A stretch of 64,000 bases of DNA, taken from Massilia sp. HP4. GTDB taxonomy: Bacteria; Pseudomonadota; Gammaproteobacteria; Burkholderiales; Burkholderiaceae_D. The stretch covers positions 372,001 through 436,000 of the forward strand of contig NZ_STGG01000012.1 of NCBI RefSeq assembly GCF_005222695.1. Direction: 5' to 3'. The translations under genes and the position numbers were made by a program. Under the pieces are notes generated by a model. It ran no database searches, had not been told where the DNA came from, and saw nothing but the letters and a program-made list of their open reading frames with translations. Shown here in pieces: positions 9,163 through 18,485 of the stretch (position 1 is the stretch's first letter; every line of letters starts with the position of its first letter).

Positions 9163-10977
9163 ATGACAGTGAAGCTACTACTACTGATGGGACTCATGGT
9201 CGCGCATGGCCTGACAACTGCCCACGCACAAGCCAAGCCAGAAGCACCCGGCGCCGACATGATCGTGCACAACGCCAAGATCTTCACCGGCAATCCCGCC
9301 CAACCTGCGGCATCCGCCCTGGCCGTCAAGAACGGCCGCATCTACTCGGTCGGCACCGACGCCGAGATACTGAGCCTGAAAACCGCCAACACCAGGATCA
9401 TCGACTCGCGCGGCCGTCGCCTGATCCCGGGCATCATCGACGCCCACACCCACATACTCAACGAAGGCGGCTACAACTACACCCTGCGCTGGGACGGCGT
9501 GCCGACCTTGCGCCAGGCCTTGTCGATGCTGGCCGAACAAGCCAAGCGCACCCCGGAAGGCCACTGGGTCAAGGTGGTCGGCGGCTGGTCTCCCTACCAG
9601 TTCGAGGAAAATCGCTTCCCCACCATGGACGAACTGCGCAAGGCCGTTCCCAATCGCCCGTTCATCGTGCAGTACGCCTATAACCGCGCCTTCCTGAACC
9701 AGCAGGCGATGGATGCGCTGGGCGTGGGCACCGACAAGTTCCCGGTCTTGCCGGGTACCGAGTTCGAAAAGGACGCGCAGGGCAAGAATACCGGTGTGAT
9801 CATTGGTAACACGTTCCAGTACATCGCCATCGAGACCCTGGTGCCGCAGCTGACGTTCGATGAAGAAGTGAGCTCGCTCGTCCAGACGGTCCACAGTCTC
9901 AACCGCGTCGGGGTCACGTCCATCGTCGATGCGGGCACGGGCTTCCGTGGCTATCCCAAGGCCCAGCGCACGGTGGACGTCCTCGCCCGCGACAACCGCC
10001 TCAACATCCGCATGCCCTTCATGGACATCCAGTTCGGCGAGGGCGCCGACTTCAACGTGGTGGACGCGCAGATCACCGCGATCACGAAGACCGCGCCGAT
10101 CGGCCCCGGCCACAACCTGCACCCGCACCTGGCCCATGGCCATTCCTACCAGGGTGCCGGCGAACTGCTCTCGGTGGAGGTGCATGACCACGAAAACTTC
10201 GACCGTCCGGCGATCATCATCGAGCCGGCCAAGATGCATCAATTGGTGGAGCGCGATATCTCCAAACTGATCCAGCGGCGTATTCCTTTCCGCGAGCACA
10301 TCAGCTACGACGAGAACATCACGCCCTTCCTTGATGCGCTCGAGAAGCTCAACAAAACCATGCCGATCGACGGCCTGCGCTGGAGCCTCGAACACGCCGA
10401 GACCATCAGCCCCGCGAACATTGCCCGGGTGAAGGCGCTGGGCGGCGGTATCGCGCTGGACACCAAGATGGCCTTGCACGGCGACGGCTTCGTCAAGACC
10501 CACGGCCGCGACAAGGCATTGCAGACCCCGCGCCTGCGCCATATCGTCGACAGCGGCATTCCTGTGGCCATGACCACCGATGCCTTCCGGGCGGCCTCGT
10601 TCAACCCTTGGATCGGCATCAGTTGGATGGTGTCCGGCAAGTCGATCTCGGGTGCCGAAATCCTCGCCAAGGACAACCGACTGACCCGCGCCGAAGCCCT
10701 CAAACTGTTCACGCGTAATGCGGCGTGGTTCATGAACACCGAAACCGAGATGGGCATGATCGCCCCCGGCAACCTGGCCGACTTCGTGCTGCTCGACCGG
10801 GACTACTTCTCGGTGCCGGAATCGCAGATCAAGTCCGTCTCGTCGGTCCTGACCGTGCTGGATGGCCGGGTGGTGTACGGCGCGCAGGATTACCAGCCGC
10901 TGACACCGAAACTGCCCGAGATCCTGCCCGCCTGGTCGCCGATCAAGCACTTCGGCGGCTATTACCAGGCCAAGTAA
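9163..10977 (+). CDS. Secreted YtcJ-like metal-dependent amidohydrolase
   Basis: A 604-residue amidohydrolase of the YtcJ / N-substituted formamide deformylase group. A Sec signal peptide is seen at the start (LLLLMGLMVAHGLTTAHAQA), so it should act in the periplasm. The metal-binding HxH is in GIIDAHTHIL; the C-terminal strand AMTTDAFRAASFNPW and GNLADFVLLDRD are family features. The ATG used overlaps a GGGG sequence; a GTG two codons later (VKLLLLMG) has better ribosome-binding spacing and may be the true start. The gene is followed after one base by a porin gene, so the hydrolase and a channel are probably made together. Substrate unknown. Confidence 0.85.
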   Translation: MTVKLLLLMGLMVAHGLTTAHAQAKPEAPGADMIVHNAKIFTGNPAQPAASALAVKNGRIYSVGTDAEILSLKTANTRIIDSRGRRLIPGIIDAHTHILNEGGYNYTLRWDGVPTLRQALSMLAEQAKRTPEGHWVKVVGGWSPYQFEENRFPTMDELRKAVPNRPFIVQYAYNRAFLNQQAMDALGVGTDKFPVLPGTEFEKDAQGKNTGVIIGNTFQYIAIETLVPQLTFDEEVSSLVQTVHSLNRVGVTSIVDAGTGFRGYPKAQRTVDVLARDNRLNIRMPFMDIQFGEGADFNVVDAQITAITKTAPIGPGHNLHPHLAHGHSYQGAGELLSVEVHDHENFDRPAIIIEPAKMHQLVERDISKLIQRRIPFREHISYDENITPFLDALEKLNKTMPIDGLRWSLEHAETISPANIARVKALGGGIALDTKMALHGDGFVKTHGRDKALQTPRLRHIVDSGIPVAMTTDAFRAASFNPWIGISWMVSGKSISGAEILAKDNRLTRAEALKLFTRNAAWFMNTETEMGMIAPGNLADFVLLDRDYFSVPESQIKSVSSVLTVLDGRVVYGAQDYQPLTPKLPEILPAWSPIKHFGGYYQAK

Positions 10978-10978
10978 G

Positions 10979-12343
10979 GTGAACCTGCGCGCGGCGTGGC
11001 TGGCCATTCCCCTGCTGTTGGCGACCGATGCCGCGCTCGCGCAGTTCCGCCCCTTGCGCTTCGACGATGCATTCAACGAACAGCGCCAGCGCTGCATCGA
11101 GAACGACAGCCGCAGCGCATGCTGGAAGGACCGCCCGATCGCCGATCACGTGCGCTTGAGCATCGGCGGCGACCTGCGCGTACGCTACGAACACACCGGC
11201 AACCCGCGCTACGGCCTGCAACTGGAAGACCGCTGGGGCGTGCTGATGCAGCGTGCGTCGGTCTTCGCCGACCTGCGCCTCGGTGAACACTGGCGCGGTT
11301 TCGCCCAGCTGTCCAGGTCGACCACCAACGGCCGCCGCGCCGGCCCGTCCCCGGTGGACGAGAACCGGCTCGACCCCACCAACCTGTTCGTCGAATGGCA
11401 GTCGAACGGGAACGGCGCAGGCAAGGTCGGACTGCGCGTCGGCATCCAGGAACTGCAGTTCGGATCGGGACGCGTCGTCGACGCCCGCGAAGGTCCGAAC
11501 GTGCGGCGCAGCTTCGAAGCCGTGCGCGCTTATGCAAGGGGCGGCGCCTGGCGGGTCGACGTCTTCACCGCGGCGCCGCGCCAGAACCTGCCGGGCAGCT
11601 TCGATGACGTCCAGTCGCCGACCCAGGCACTGCGCGGCGTCTACGCGACCCGCACTGGCGGCCTCACCTCCTGGGACATCTATGCGCTGCATTTCGAGGA
11701 TACCGTCGCCCGCTACGTGCAGGGCGAGGCGCACGAACGCCGCTGGACGGTCGGCGCCCGCGTGTTCGGCGGCCGTGAAGGCTGGGACTGGAACTGGGAA
11801 ACCGCCGTGCAGGGCGGGCGCTTCGGCGACGCCGGCATCCGCGCCTGGTCGCTCGCCACCGACACCGGGTATACCTTCGATGGCGTGGCGGGACAACCGC
11901 GGGTGGCGCTGCTGGTCGCCGTCGCCAGCGGCGACAAGAATCCCGACGACAACCGCCTCGGCACCCTCAATTCCCTCTACCCGCGCGGTAATTATTTCGG
12001 CGACGAAGCGACGCTCGGGCCGCGCAACTTCTTCAACATCCACCCGGCGCTGACCATGCGCCTCGCGCCAGACGTCCAGCTGAACGCCAGCCTGGATTTC
12101 TTCTGGCGTCACAGCACCCGCGACGGCGTGTATGCGCCCAACGGCATGCTGATCCGGCCCGCCGGCGACAGCCGGGCGCGCTATGTCGCCACCATCGCAT
12201 CGCTCGGCGCCACCTGGACGCTGCCCCGCGGCTGGACCTCGACCGCGGTGGTCGCCTACGGACAGCCGGGCGCCTTCCTGCGCGAGACGAAGGCCGACGA
12301 TGCTTTGACCTTTATCAGCCTCGGCGCACAGTACCGCTTCTGA
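10979..12343 (+). CDS. AlgE-like alginate-export-family outer-membrane porin
   Basis: A 454-residue beta-barrel protein with a GTG start placed one base after the preceding stop codon, implying translational coupling. A signal peptide (AAWLAIPLLLATDAALAQ) leads into HVRLSIGGDLRVRYEH and alternating amphipathic strands such as QLEDRWGVLMQRASVFADLR. The end residue is aromatic (GAQYRF), typical of barrels folded by BAM. The pattern fits Pfam family Alginate_exp, which covers many substrate-specific channels and not only alginate exporters. With the upstream periplasmic hydrolase it probably takes in or exports a small substrate or product. There are no alginate biosynthesis genes nearby. Confidence 0.8.
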   Translation: MNLRAAWLAIPLLLATDAALAQFRPLRFDDAFNEQRQRCIENDSRSACWKDRPIADHVRLSIGGDLRVRYEHTGNPRYGLQLEDRWGVLMQRASVFADLRLGEHWRGFAQLSRSTTNGRRAGPSPVDENRLDPTNLFVEWQSNGNGAGKVGLRVGIQELQFGSGRVVDAREGPNVRRSFEAVRAYARGGAWRVDVFTAAPRQNLPGSFDDVQSPTQALRGVYATRTGGLTSWDIYALHFEDTVARYVQGEAHERRWTVGARVFGGREGWDWNWETAVQGGRFGDAGIRAWSLATDTGYTFDGVAGQPRVALLVAVASGDKNPDDNRLGTLNSLYPRGNYFGDEATLGPRNFFNIHPALTMRLAPDVQLNASLDFFWRHSTRDGVYAPNGMLIRPAGDSRARYVATIASLGATWTLPRGWTSTAVVAYGQPGAFLRETKADDALTFISLGAQYRF

Positions 12344-12476
12344 GCATCGGCCTGGCGTTCTGCATCCTGCGACACAGCGTTCCCGAACTTGCAGCTAGAT
12401 CGATGTCAGGCAGGCAAGCATAATGGACACGGCGCCGGGCGCGTGTCGATGACGCGATTCCCATCAAATCAACAGG

Positions 12477-13391
12477 ATGCGCCTCACGGGGCGTGTCGCA
12501 ATCGGTCTCATTCCTATGTCGAACGCACTCGAACTTCCCGAGAATGTGGCCATGTTCACGTCCATCAACCGTTCCTGGAATGGCATGCACGTCGAACTGC
12601 ACGAATACACCTGCACGGGCCGGATCCTGTTTCCGGTAGAGCGGTCACACGAGCTGACCTGGCTTGCCGCCCAGCTTGAAGAGGTAGGACGCGACTATAT
12701 CCAGGCCCGGCTGGCGCCCAATAAACCCAATCCACTGGCCTACAAGCCGCGGTCGTTGTATATCGCGCCGGCGGATATGCCGCTGTGGGCGCATTCCGCG
12801 GATGCCCGCTATCTCAAGTGCGCGACGATCAACTTCGACGCAAGCCTGCTCCAGCAGCGCCTGGGAATATCCGATGCGCTGGGACTGATGGACATCCCGC
12901 GCTTTCGCTTCACCGATGAGCGCTTGTGGACCTTGATCAGGCTGCTCACGGATGCGATCGGCGACGCCGATCCCAGCGCCCAGCTGTATGGCGACTCGCT
13001 CGCCGCGGCGATTGCATCGAAGCTCTTTGAACGGCCCAGGGAGACCAAGGGCAGCGAACAAAAGCTTTCGCCAATCCAGCTCAGGGACGCCATGAGCTTC
13101 CTCGAGGCGAACATGCCGGCCCGGGTCGAACTGGCCACCCTCGCCGAGCTGGCCGGCCTGTCGCAGTCGCACTATAGCCGCGCCTTCAAGGCATCGACCG
13201 GGCAGGCGCCCTATCGCTGGCAGTTGCAGTCGCGTGTCGAGCGCGCCAAGCACTTGCTGCTCAATACCAATCGCGGCCTGCAGGATGTGGCCGAAGCCAC
13301 CGGCTTTGCCGACGCGGTGCACTTTGGACGGACCTTTCGCAAGATGACCGGCGCGACGCCCGCCGCATGGCGCACGGACATGCTCACTTAG
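12477..13391 (+). CDS. AraC-family transcriptional regulator
   Basis: A regulator of up to 304 residues. The C-terminal 100 residues hold two helix-turn-helix motifs (LATLAELAGLSQSHYSRAFK and LQDVAEATGFADAVHFGRTF) with the AraC signature. The N-terminal part is a sensing domain I cannot assign. The start may instead be the Met at 12516 (MSNALELPENVAM), since the first 13 residues look non-coding and the upstream AGG is too close to the ATG. It follows the hydrolase-porin pair by 133 bp and could regulate it. It ends 25 bp from the convergent MarR gene. Confidence 0.85.
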   Translation: MRLTGRVAIGLIPMSNALELPENVAMFTSINRSWNGMHVELHEYTCTGRILFPVERSHELTWLAAQLEEVGRDYIQARLAPNKPNPLAYKPRSLYIAPADMPLWAHSADARYLKCATINFDASLLQQRLGISDALGLMDIPRFRFTDERLWTLIRLLTDAIGDADPSAQLYGDSLAAAIASKLFERPRETKGSEQKLSPIQLRDAMSFLEANMPARVELATLAELAGLSQSHYSRAFKASTGQAPYRWQLQSRVERAKHLLLNTNRGLQDVAEATGFADAVHFGRTFRKMTGATPAAWRTDMLT

Positions 13392-13416
13392 CGTCTGTCC
13401 CGGCTGGCGGCATGCA

Positions 13417-13902
13417 TCACAAGCCTACTGAAACGCTGAGTTTCCTGAGCAGCCGATCGAGCTGCTCGATTTCTTCGTCGCTCATCCCCGCGAGCAGCGA
13501 CTTCTGTGTGGCAAGGTGTTCAACGATCGCCTGGTCGATCAAGGCCAGGCCTTTCGGCGTCAGCGCCACGATCGTCTTCCTCGCATCGACGGAATCCGCC
13601 GAACGGGTGACCAGCGCGGCCTTCTCGAGCTGATCGATGCGATTGGTCATCGTCCCCGACGTGATCATCATCGACGCCATCAGCTCGCCAGCCGATAGCG
13701 CATACGGCGCCTGGGCGCGCCGCAGCGCCGACAGGACATCGAAGCCCGCCATGTTCAGCTGATGCCGAGCAAATGTCGCCTCTTCCACGGCAATCATTTT
13801 TTTGCAAACACGGGTCAGGCGCCCGATGGGACCGACCGTGGCGGTATCGACATCGGGTCGGGCCGCCTTCCACTGCATCACGATTTTATCTACCAAGTCC
13901 AT
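13417..13902 (-). CDS. MarR-family transcriptional repressor
   Basis: A 161-residue winged-helix dimeric regulator. The core AGELMASMMITSGTMTNRID and the wing SADSVDARKTIVALTPKGL are typical of MarR. Such proteins usually repress a divergent detoxification gene and let go of DNA on binding a phenolic, quinone or electrophile, or on thiol oxidation. Here the divergent genes are an Old Yellow Enzyme and a DoxX-like protein, and two matching palindromes lie in between, so local repression plus autoregulation is very likely. The single cysteine (RVCKKM, about residue 33) could be a redox sensor, but this is a guess. Confidence 0.9.
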   Translation of the reverse strand: MDLVDKIVMQWKAARPDVDTATVGPIGRLTRVCKKMIAVEEATFARHQLNMAGFDVLSALRRAQAPYALSAGELMASMMITSGTMTNRIDQLEKAALVTRSADSVDARKTIVALTPKGLALIDQAIVEHLATQKSLLAGMSDEEIEQLDRLLRKLSVSVGL

Positions 13903-13925
13903 AGAAAGATTCTATGCCTGATTTA

Positions 13926-13939
13926 TCTTGACCTCAAGA
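13926..13939. promoter_or_regulatory. MarR operator, copy 1
   Basis: TCTTGACCTCAAGA is a 14-bp dyad that is perfect except at its two central bases. It lies 23 bp upstream of the MarR start and matches the second copy at all but one position. Confidence 0.7.
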
Positions 13940-13959
13940 GAAATCACGAGAATAATATC

Positions 13960-13973
13960 TCTTGACGTCAAGA
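13960..13973. promoter_or_regulatory. MarR operator, copy 2
   Basis: TCTTGACGTCAAGA is a perfect 14-bp palindrome. Its centre is 34 bp from the centre of copy 1, a little over three helical turns, so two dimers would bind on nearly the same face of the DNA between the divergent genes. Confidence 0.75.
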
Positions 13974-14089
13974 TGTTTCTTCGGATGATACATGACGGTG
14001 GTTGAGATGATGAAATCGCAGCGATTTCGCCTCGTCTCGTGGTTGAAGCCGGACGGCGTACATCTTTCTTCTCAAATTGGAGGTATCAA

Positions 14090-15163
14090 ATGAACAAGCT
14101 GTTTTCTACGACCAAGGTCGGCCGCTACACTGTCGAAAACCGCCTGGCAATGGCGCCAATGACGCGCAGCCGCGCCAACCCGGACGGCACGGCCACCGAG
14201 CTGATGGCCGAGTATTACCAGCAACGTGCAGGAGTCGGCCTGATCATTACCGAGGCAACCCAGCCGTCCGATATCGGCCAGGGCGTCATTTCGACACCTG
14301 GCATCTACACGCAAGCGCACATCGACAGCTGGAAGAAAATCACCTCGGCCGTGCATGCCAAAGATGGGCGGTTGTTCATCCAGATCATGCATTCCGGGCG
14401 TATGTCCCACCCGGACAATGTGCCTGGGAATTTGCAGGCCCTCGCCCCGTCGGCCCTGGCTGCGCAGCAGAAAATCCACACCGCAAACGGCATGCAGGAC
14501 ATTCCGGTGCCGCGTGAGATGACGCTTGACGACATCAGGACGACTATCGACGATTTTCGGCATGCGGCGCGCTGCGCCATCGACGCCAGCGCCGATGGTG
14601 TGGAGATCCATGGCGCGAACGGTTACCTGCTCCAGCAATTCTTCGCCGCCAATGCCAACACCCGTAGCGACGCCTACGGTGGATCGATCGAGAACCGGGC
14701 GCGTCTTGCCATCGAGATCGCGACCGCGGTGGTCGCGGAAATCGGCGCCGATCGCACCGGTTTCCGCATCTCGCCCGGCGCCACGCTGGGCGACCTGGCG
14801 GAAGGCCCCGACGGTCCCGCGCTATACCGTTACCTGGCGACCGAGCTCGACAAGCTGGGCCTGGCCTTCCTGGATGTCATGCACTGGGGCGACGATGCGC
14901 TGCTGTCCGACCTGCGCAGCATCTGGCGCCAGACGCTTATCCTGAACCGCCCGAGCCGTTCGCGCGAGCTGGTCGGGACCGATATCGTCAGCGGCCTGGC
15001 GGATATCGAAGCGTATGGCTCGATGGTGCTGGCCAATCCCGATTTCGCGCAGCGTATTCTCATCGGCGCGCCCTTGAACAGCGTGGAAAGCTCGACCTTC
15101 TTCGGTGGCGGCGCAAGGGGCTACACCGACTATCCGAGGCTGGCCGAAGCAGCGGCGGCATGA
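14090..15163 (+). CDS. Old Yellow Enzyme-family flavin oxidoreductase (NemA-like)
   Basis: A 357-residue FMN-dependent ene-reductase like N-ethylmaleimide reductase. Key motifs are the opening LFSTTKVGRYTVENRLAMAP, the substrate-binding GVEIHGANGYLLQQF, and the FMN-phosphate region DAYGGSIENRARL. GGAGG lies 6 bases before the chosen ATG, which fixes the start 17 codons after the first in-frame Met. Such enzymes reduce alkenes, maleimides, nitro-compounds and quinones with NADPH. Divergent from the MarR gene and its operators, and overlapping the next gene at ATGA, so it is the first gene of a repressible two-gene operon. Confidence 0.92.
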   Translation: MNKLFSTTKVGRYTVENRLAMAPMTRSRANPDGTATELMAEYYQQRAGVGLIITEATQPSDIGQGVISTPGIYTQAHIDSWKKITSAVHAKDGRLFIQIMHSGRMSHPDNVPGNLQALAPSALAAQQKIHTANGMQDIPVPREMTLDDIRTTIDDFRHAARCAIDASADGVEIHGANGYLLQQFFAANANTRSDAYGGSIENRARLAIEIATAVVAEIGADRTGFRISPGATLGDLAEGPDGPALYRYLATELDKLGLAFLDVMHWGDDALLSDLRSIWRQTLILNRPSRSRELVGTDIVSGLADIEAYGSMVLANPDFAQRILIGAPLNSVESSTFFGGGARGYTDYPRLAEAAAA

Positions 15164-15543
15164 ACACGGAGCGCATCATGCGTGAATCACTTGTCTGGAA
15201 CCGCGTAGCGTTGGCCCTGGCCGCTTTCTTCCTGTTCGGGGCCTACTCGAACGCGTCGGGCGTCAGTGCCCAGGCCTACGTCAAGTGGGGATATCCGGAG
15301 GGTTTTCATGTCGTGACCGCCGCCTGCGAGTTCCTGGTGGCGATCGCGCTGGGCTTTCCACGCACCCGCGTCTACGGGGCTGCCCTCGGTACGATGGTGA
15401 TGGTGGCGGCCCTGGCTACGCTGGTCTTGAATGGCGCCGCAGACCGGGCCGTGCCCGCCTTGCTGACGCTGGCTGTTTCTGTCGCAGTCGGCATCCATGC
15501 CCGCCGCCTGTCATCCCGGGCATCGGCATGTCCATGTGAGTAG
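15160..15543 (+). CDS. DoxX-like small membrane protein
   Basis: A 127-residue protein with four hydrophobic segments (ALALAAFFLFGAYSNASG, VVTAACEFLVAIALGF, YGAALGTMVMVAALATLVL and AVPALLTLAVSVAVGI), a DoxX-like layout. Its ATG overlaps the TGA of the Old Yellow Enzyme gene, so the two are translationally coupled. Members of this family often accompany redox or thiol stress genes; the exact role is unknown. An alternative start six codons later (MRESLVWNR) is possible. Confidence 0.72.
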   Translation: MNTERIMRESLVWNRVALALAAFFLFGAYSNASGVSAQAYVKWGYPEGFHVVTAACEFLVAIALGFPRTRVYGAALGTMVMVAALATLVLNGAADRAVPALLTLAVSVAVGIHARRLSSRASACPCE

Positions 15544-15926
15544 CGCGCTGAGCAGGCGATCGAGCCGATCCATGTCGCCGGCGTGCCCAGCCCCGGCATT
15601 TTTCATTTTTTCACCATGCGCGCTGGGGAGGCTTCCCCTGCGCCGCTTCCTGGTCGCGCAGCGCGCTCTGCTGAGCCTCGGCATCGCAGCGGACTCGCAA
15701 GTCCGGCTTTTCATGAAATGCCCGGATAGACCAGGCGCGTACCACGTGGGACGATCTATAGGCGTATATAAATTTAGCTCGGCGTCTGTTTTATCATGCA
15801 TGCAGTCTGTCGATGTCCGCGCCTAGTTTCCTGGTGGAATCAATCCGCGTATAGTGGGAAATCGAGCCCTGGACTGCGATCTGGGCGCTTGCCGGACTTG
15901 CGCTTGCCGGCCCATCCTCCCTTTCC
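15544..15926. other. Intergenic region without a recognisable gene
   Basis: About 380 bp. It contains a short GC dyad (GGGGAGGCTTCCCC near 15627) and a TATATAAAT stretch at about 15765 that might be part of a promoter for the downstream PAS-GGDEF-EAL gene. No conserved RNA or terminator with a T run is evident. Confidence 0.4.
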
Positions 15927-18035
15927 ATGCCTATGACTTCCGAGAATCCCGACCTGATGTACCGCCTGCTCGTCCAGGGCGTGGTCGACTACGCCATCTA
16001 TATGCTCACGCCCGATGGCGTCGTCTCGAGCTGGAATGCCGGCGCCCAGCGCGCCAAGGGCTATACCGCCGACGAGATCGTCGGCCAGCATTATGCGCGC
16101 TTCTACCAAGGCGACGATATCGACGCCGGCCTGCCGGCCAAGAACCTCGAGATCGCCACCCGCACCGGCCGCTTCGAAGACCAGGGCTGGCGCGTGCGCA
16201 AGGACGGCAGCGCGTTCTGGGCCCACGTCGTGATCGATGCCGTGCATAGCGAGGACGGTCGCCTGGTCGGCTTCGCCAAGATCACGCGCGACATCACCGA
16301 GCGCTACCAGCAGCAGCGCAAGCTGGTCGAGGCCAAGGACCTGGCCGAGGCCTATAGCCGCCAGATGAGTTCGCTGTCGCATTTCCTCGATTCGGTGATC
16401 GCCAATATCCCGGCCAGCGTGCTGGTGCTGGATGTTGCGTCCGGCACCATACTGCTGGCCAACCAGCAGGCCCAGCGCCTGTTCGCCCAGGCCTTTGTCG
16501 ACTTGAAAGGCCTGGTTGCCGGCGATTGCCTGGCCCCGGGCGTGGCCGACTACATCGCGTGCCAGACGGCGAACTCGGCGCCGGCCAGGGCCGGCTTCGA
16601 TGACGCCGTGCTGGTGCAGACCTCGGTCGGCCCGCGCAGCCTGCGCAGCCGCACGGTGCTGGGCAAGCAGCCCGATGGCGAGGCGGATTATGTCCTGATC
16701 ATCACCGAAGACGTAACCGACGAGCTCGCGGCCTACGCCCAGATCCACCATATGGCGCAGCACGACGGCCTGACCAACCTGCCGAACCGCAACCTGTTCA
16801 ACGATCGCCTCAACAGCGCCATCGCGCACAGTGCGGACGACGGCTCGGGCGTGGGCATCCTGTGCCTCGACCTGGATAATTTCAAGAACATCAACGATGC
16901 CTTCGGCCACGGCTTTGGCGACAAGATCCTGCTCATGCTGGCCAGCCGCCTGCGCAAATGCCTGCGCGACCAGGACACGCTGGCCCGCCTCGGCGGCGAC
17001 GAGTTCGCCGTGGTGCTGCCGCGCGTAAAACGCCTCGAAGAAGCGCAGCAGGCGGCGCAGCGCCTGATCGAGGCGGTCGCGCCGGCGTTCTCGATCGACG
17101 GCCACAGTTTTGCGGTCGGCATCAGCATCGGCATCGCCCTGTCCGCGCCCGCCGGCAACACGGCCGAGCAACTGCTGCAATATGCCGACATGGCCTTGTA
17201 TGAAGCCAAGCGCAACGGCCGCAACCGCCACGAGGTATTCCGTCCCGAGCTGGAAGCGGCGGCGCGCGTGCGGCGCCAGATCGAGATCGACCTGCGCCGC
17301 GCGCTGCACCGCGGCGAGCTGCAGATGCATTACCAGCCGATCATCGAGAAGGCCGGCAACCGCATCTCGGGCTACGAAGCCCTGATCCGCTGGCAGCATC
17401 CGGAACGCGGCGCGATTGCGCCGATCGATTTCATCCCGATCGCCGAAGAAACCGGCCTGATCCACGAGCTCGGCGCGCGCGCATTGAACCTGGCCTGCCA
17501 GGAAGCGTCGACCTGGACCAATGGAGAGACGATTGCCGTCAACCTGTCGCCGGTCCAGTTCAAGAGCAGCGAACTGGTCAGCATGGTGGCGCTGGCGCTG
17601 GCCGATTCCGGCCTGGCCGCGGCGCGCCTGGAACTGGAAATCACCGAGTCGGTCCTGCTCGACAATAGCGATGGCAATATCCGCACCTTGAAGGCGTTGA
17701 AGAAACTGGGCGTGCGCATCTCGCTCGACGATTTCGGCACCGGTTACTCGTCGCTGAGCTATCTGCGCTCCTTCCCCTTCGACAAGATCAAGATCGACAA
17801 ATCGTTCGTGCAAGAGATCGGCGAAAGCCGGGAAGCGATGGCGATTATCCGCGCCATCACGGGTCTTTCCAGCAGCCTGCTGATCGAAACCACGGCCGAG
17901 GGCGTGGAGACGGAGGAGCAGTTCCGGCGCCTGCTGGAAGAAGGCTGTTCGCATTTCCAGGGCTATCTGTTCGGACGTCCCGAAGCGGCCGAGAATCGCA
18001 TCCAGCAGCTCGACCGGCGGGTGAGCGGACTGTAG
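15927..18035 (+). CDS. PAS-GGDEF-EAL cyclic-di-GMP signalling protein
   Basis: A 702-residue cytoplasmic protein with no membrane segments. A PAS domain (about residues 10-125, YTADEIVGQHYARFY and WAHVVIDAVHSEDGRLVGF) is followed by a second weaker sensor-like region (about 150-270), a GGDEF domain (GGDEF at about 357-361, intact) and an EAL domain (EAL at about 484-486, intact). EAL catalytic-site features ESVLL, DDFGTGYSS, KIDKSFV and AEGVET are all present. So both cyclase and phosphodiesterase activities are possible; which dominates cannot be read from sequence. There is no RxxD inhibitory site directly before GGDEF (the preceding residues are DTLARL). Confidence 0.93.
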   Translation: MPMTSENPDLMYRLLVQGVVDYAIYMLTPDGVVSSWNAGAQRAKGYTADEIVGQHYARFYQGDDIDAGLPAKNLEIATRTGRFEDQGWRVRKDGSAFWAHVVIDAVHSEDGRLVGFAKITRDITERYQQQRKLVEAKDLAEAYSRQMSSLSHFLDSVIANIPASVLVLDVASGTILLANQQAQRLFAQAFVDLKGLVAGDCLAPGVADYIACQTANSAPARAGFDDAVLVQTSVGPRSLRSRTVLGKQPDGEADYVLIITEDVTDELAAYAQIHHMAQHDGLTNLPNRNLFNDRLNSAIAHSADDGSGVGILCLDLDNFKNINDAFGHGFGDKILLMLASRLRKCLRDQDTLARLGGDEFAVVLPRVKRLEEAQQAAQRLIEAVAPAFSIDGHSFAVGISIGIALSAPAGNTAEQLLQYADMALYEAKRNGRNRHEVFRPELEAAARVRRQIEIDLRRALHRGELQMHYQPIIEKAGNRISGYEALIRWQHPERGAIAPIDFIPIAEETGLIHELGARALNLACQEASTWTNGETIAVNLSPVQFKSSELVSMVALALADSGLAAARLELEITESVLLDNSDGNIRTLKALKKLGVRISLDDFGTGYSSLSYLRSFPFDKIKIDKSFVQEIGESREAMAIIRAITGLSSSLLIETTAEGVETEEQFRRLLEEGCSHFQGYLFGRPEAAENRIQQLDRRVSGL

Positions 18036-18485
18036 CGAGCGGCCTGTAGCGGCGGGCTCTCGGTACTACTACTTAGAACGCAACAGGTCGAATACTGAGA
18101 GCGACCCGTTTACCGACAGCGGCCCGCGCAAGCCTGATTTGTTTGGGCTATACTCCGCTCAGTCCTCTATAGGACTTCCCGCTCAATGGACGCCAGGGAT
18201 ATCGACTGGCCCGCCTGACAATCGATGTCAGCGCGTCATATCCGTGTTGCCTGCAAAGCCGGTTTGACTGTTATCGAGTCGACCGTTGCCTCGCCTTCGC
18301 ACTGCGTCGGTTGCCGAGTTTTGTTGCTGTTTTCAATGACCGCGACAGGTCCCGACAACCCGTTCCTTATCGGTGCTTCCATGCCGCCAGCAGGCGGTGT
18401 GGAGACATTCCTTTACCGAGCCGTTGAACTTTATAAATCTGATTGCATGCCAGGCCATCGCAAACATTTTTCAGGTGATACTCGT
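18036..18485. other. Leader/intergenic region upstream of mqo
   Basis: About 450 bp with no convincing gene, although the mqo frame is open through much of it. It holds an AGTCCT-CTAT-AGGACT hairpin at about 18159-18176 and a distant repeat pair GCTCTCGGTA / TACTGAGAGC (about 18056-18113). TTTGTTTGGGCTATACT near 18139 may include a -10. It may be a long 5' leader of mqo. Confidence 0.4.

Noticed and set aside
9181..11097. A 638-codon open frame opposite the amidohydrolase
   Set aside because: It is the mirror of a GC-biased gene with clear motifs on the plus strand; no family features on the minus strand.
18225..18485. A longer mqo protein starting 87 codons upstream
   Set aside because: The added residues show no similarity to Mqo and would bury the lipoprotein-like signal; the ATG at 18486 fits the family length.
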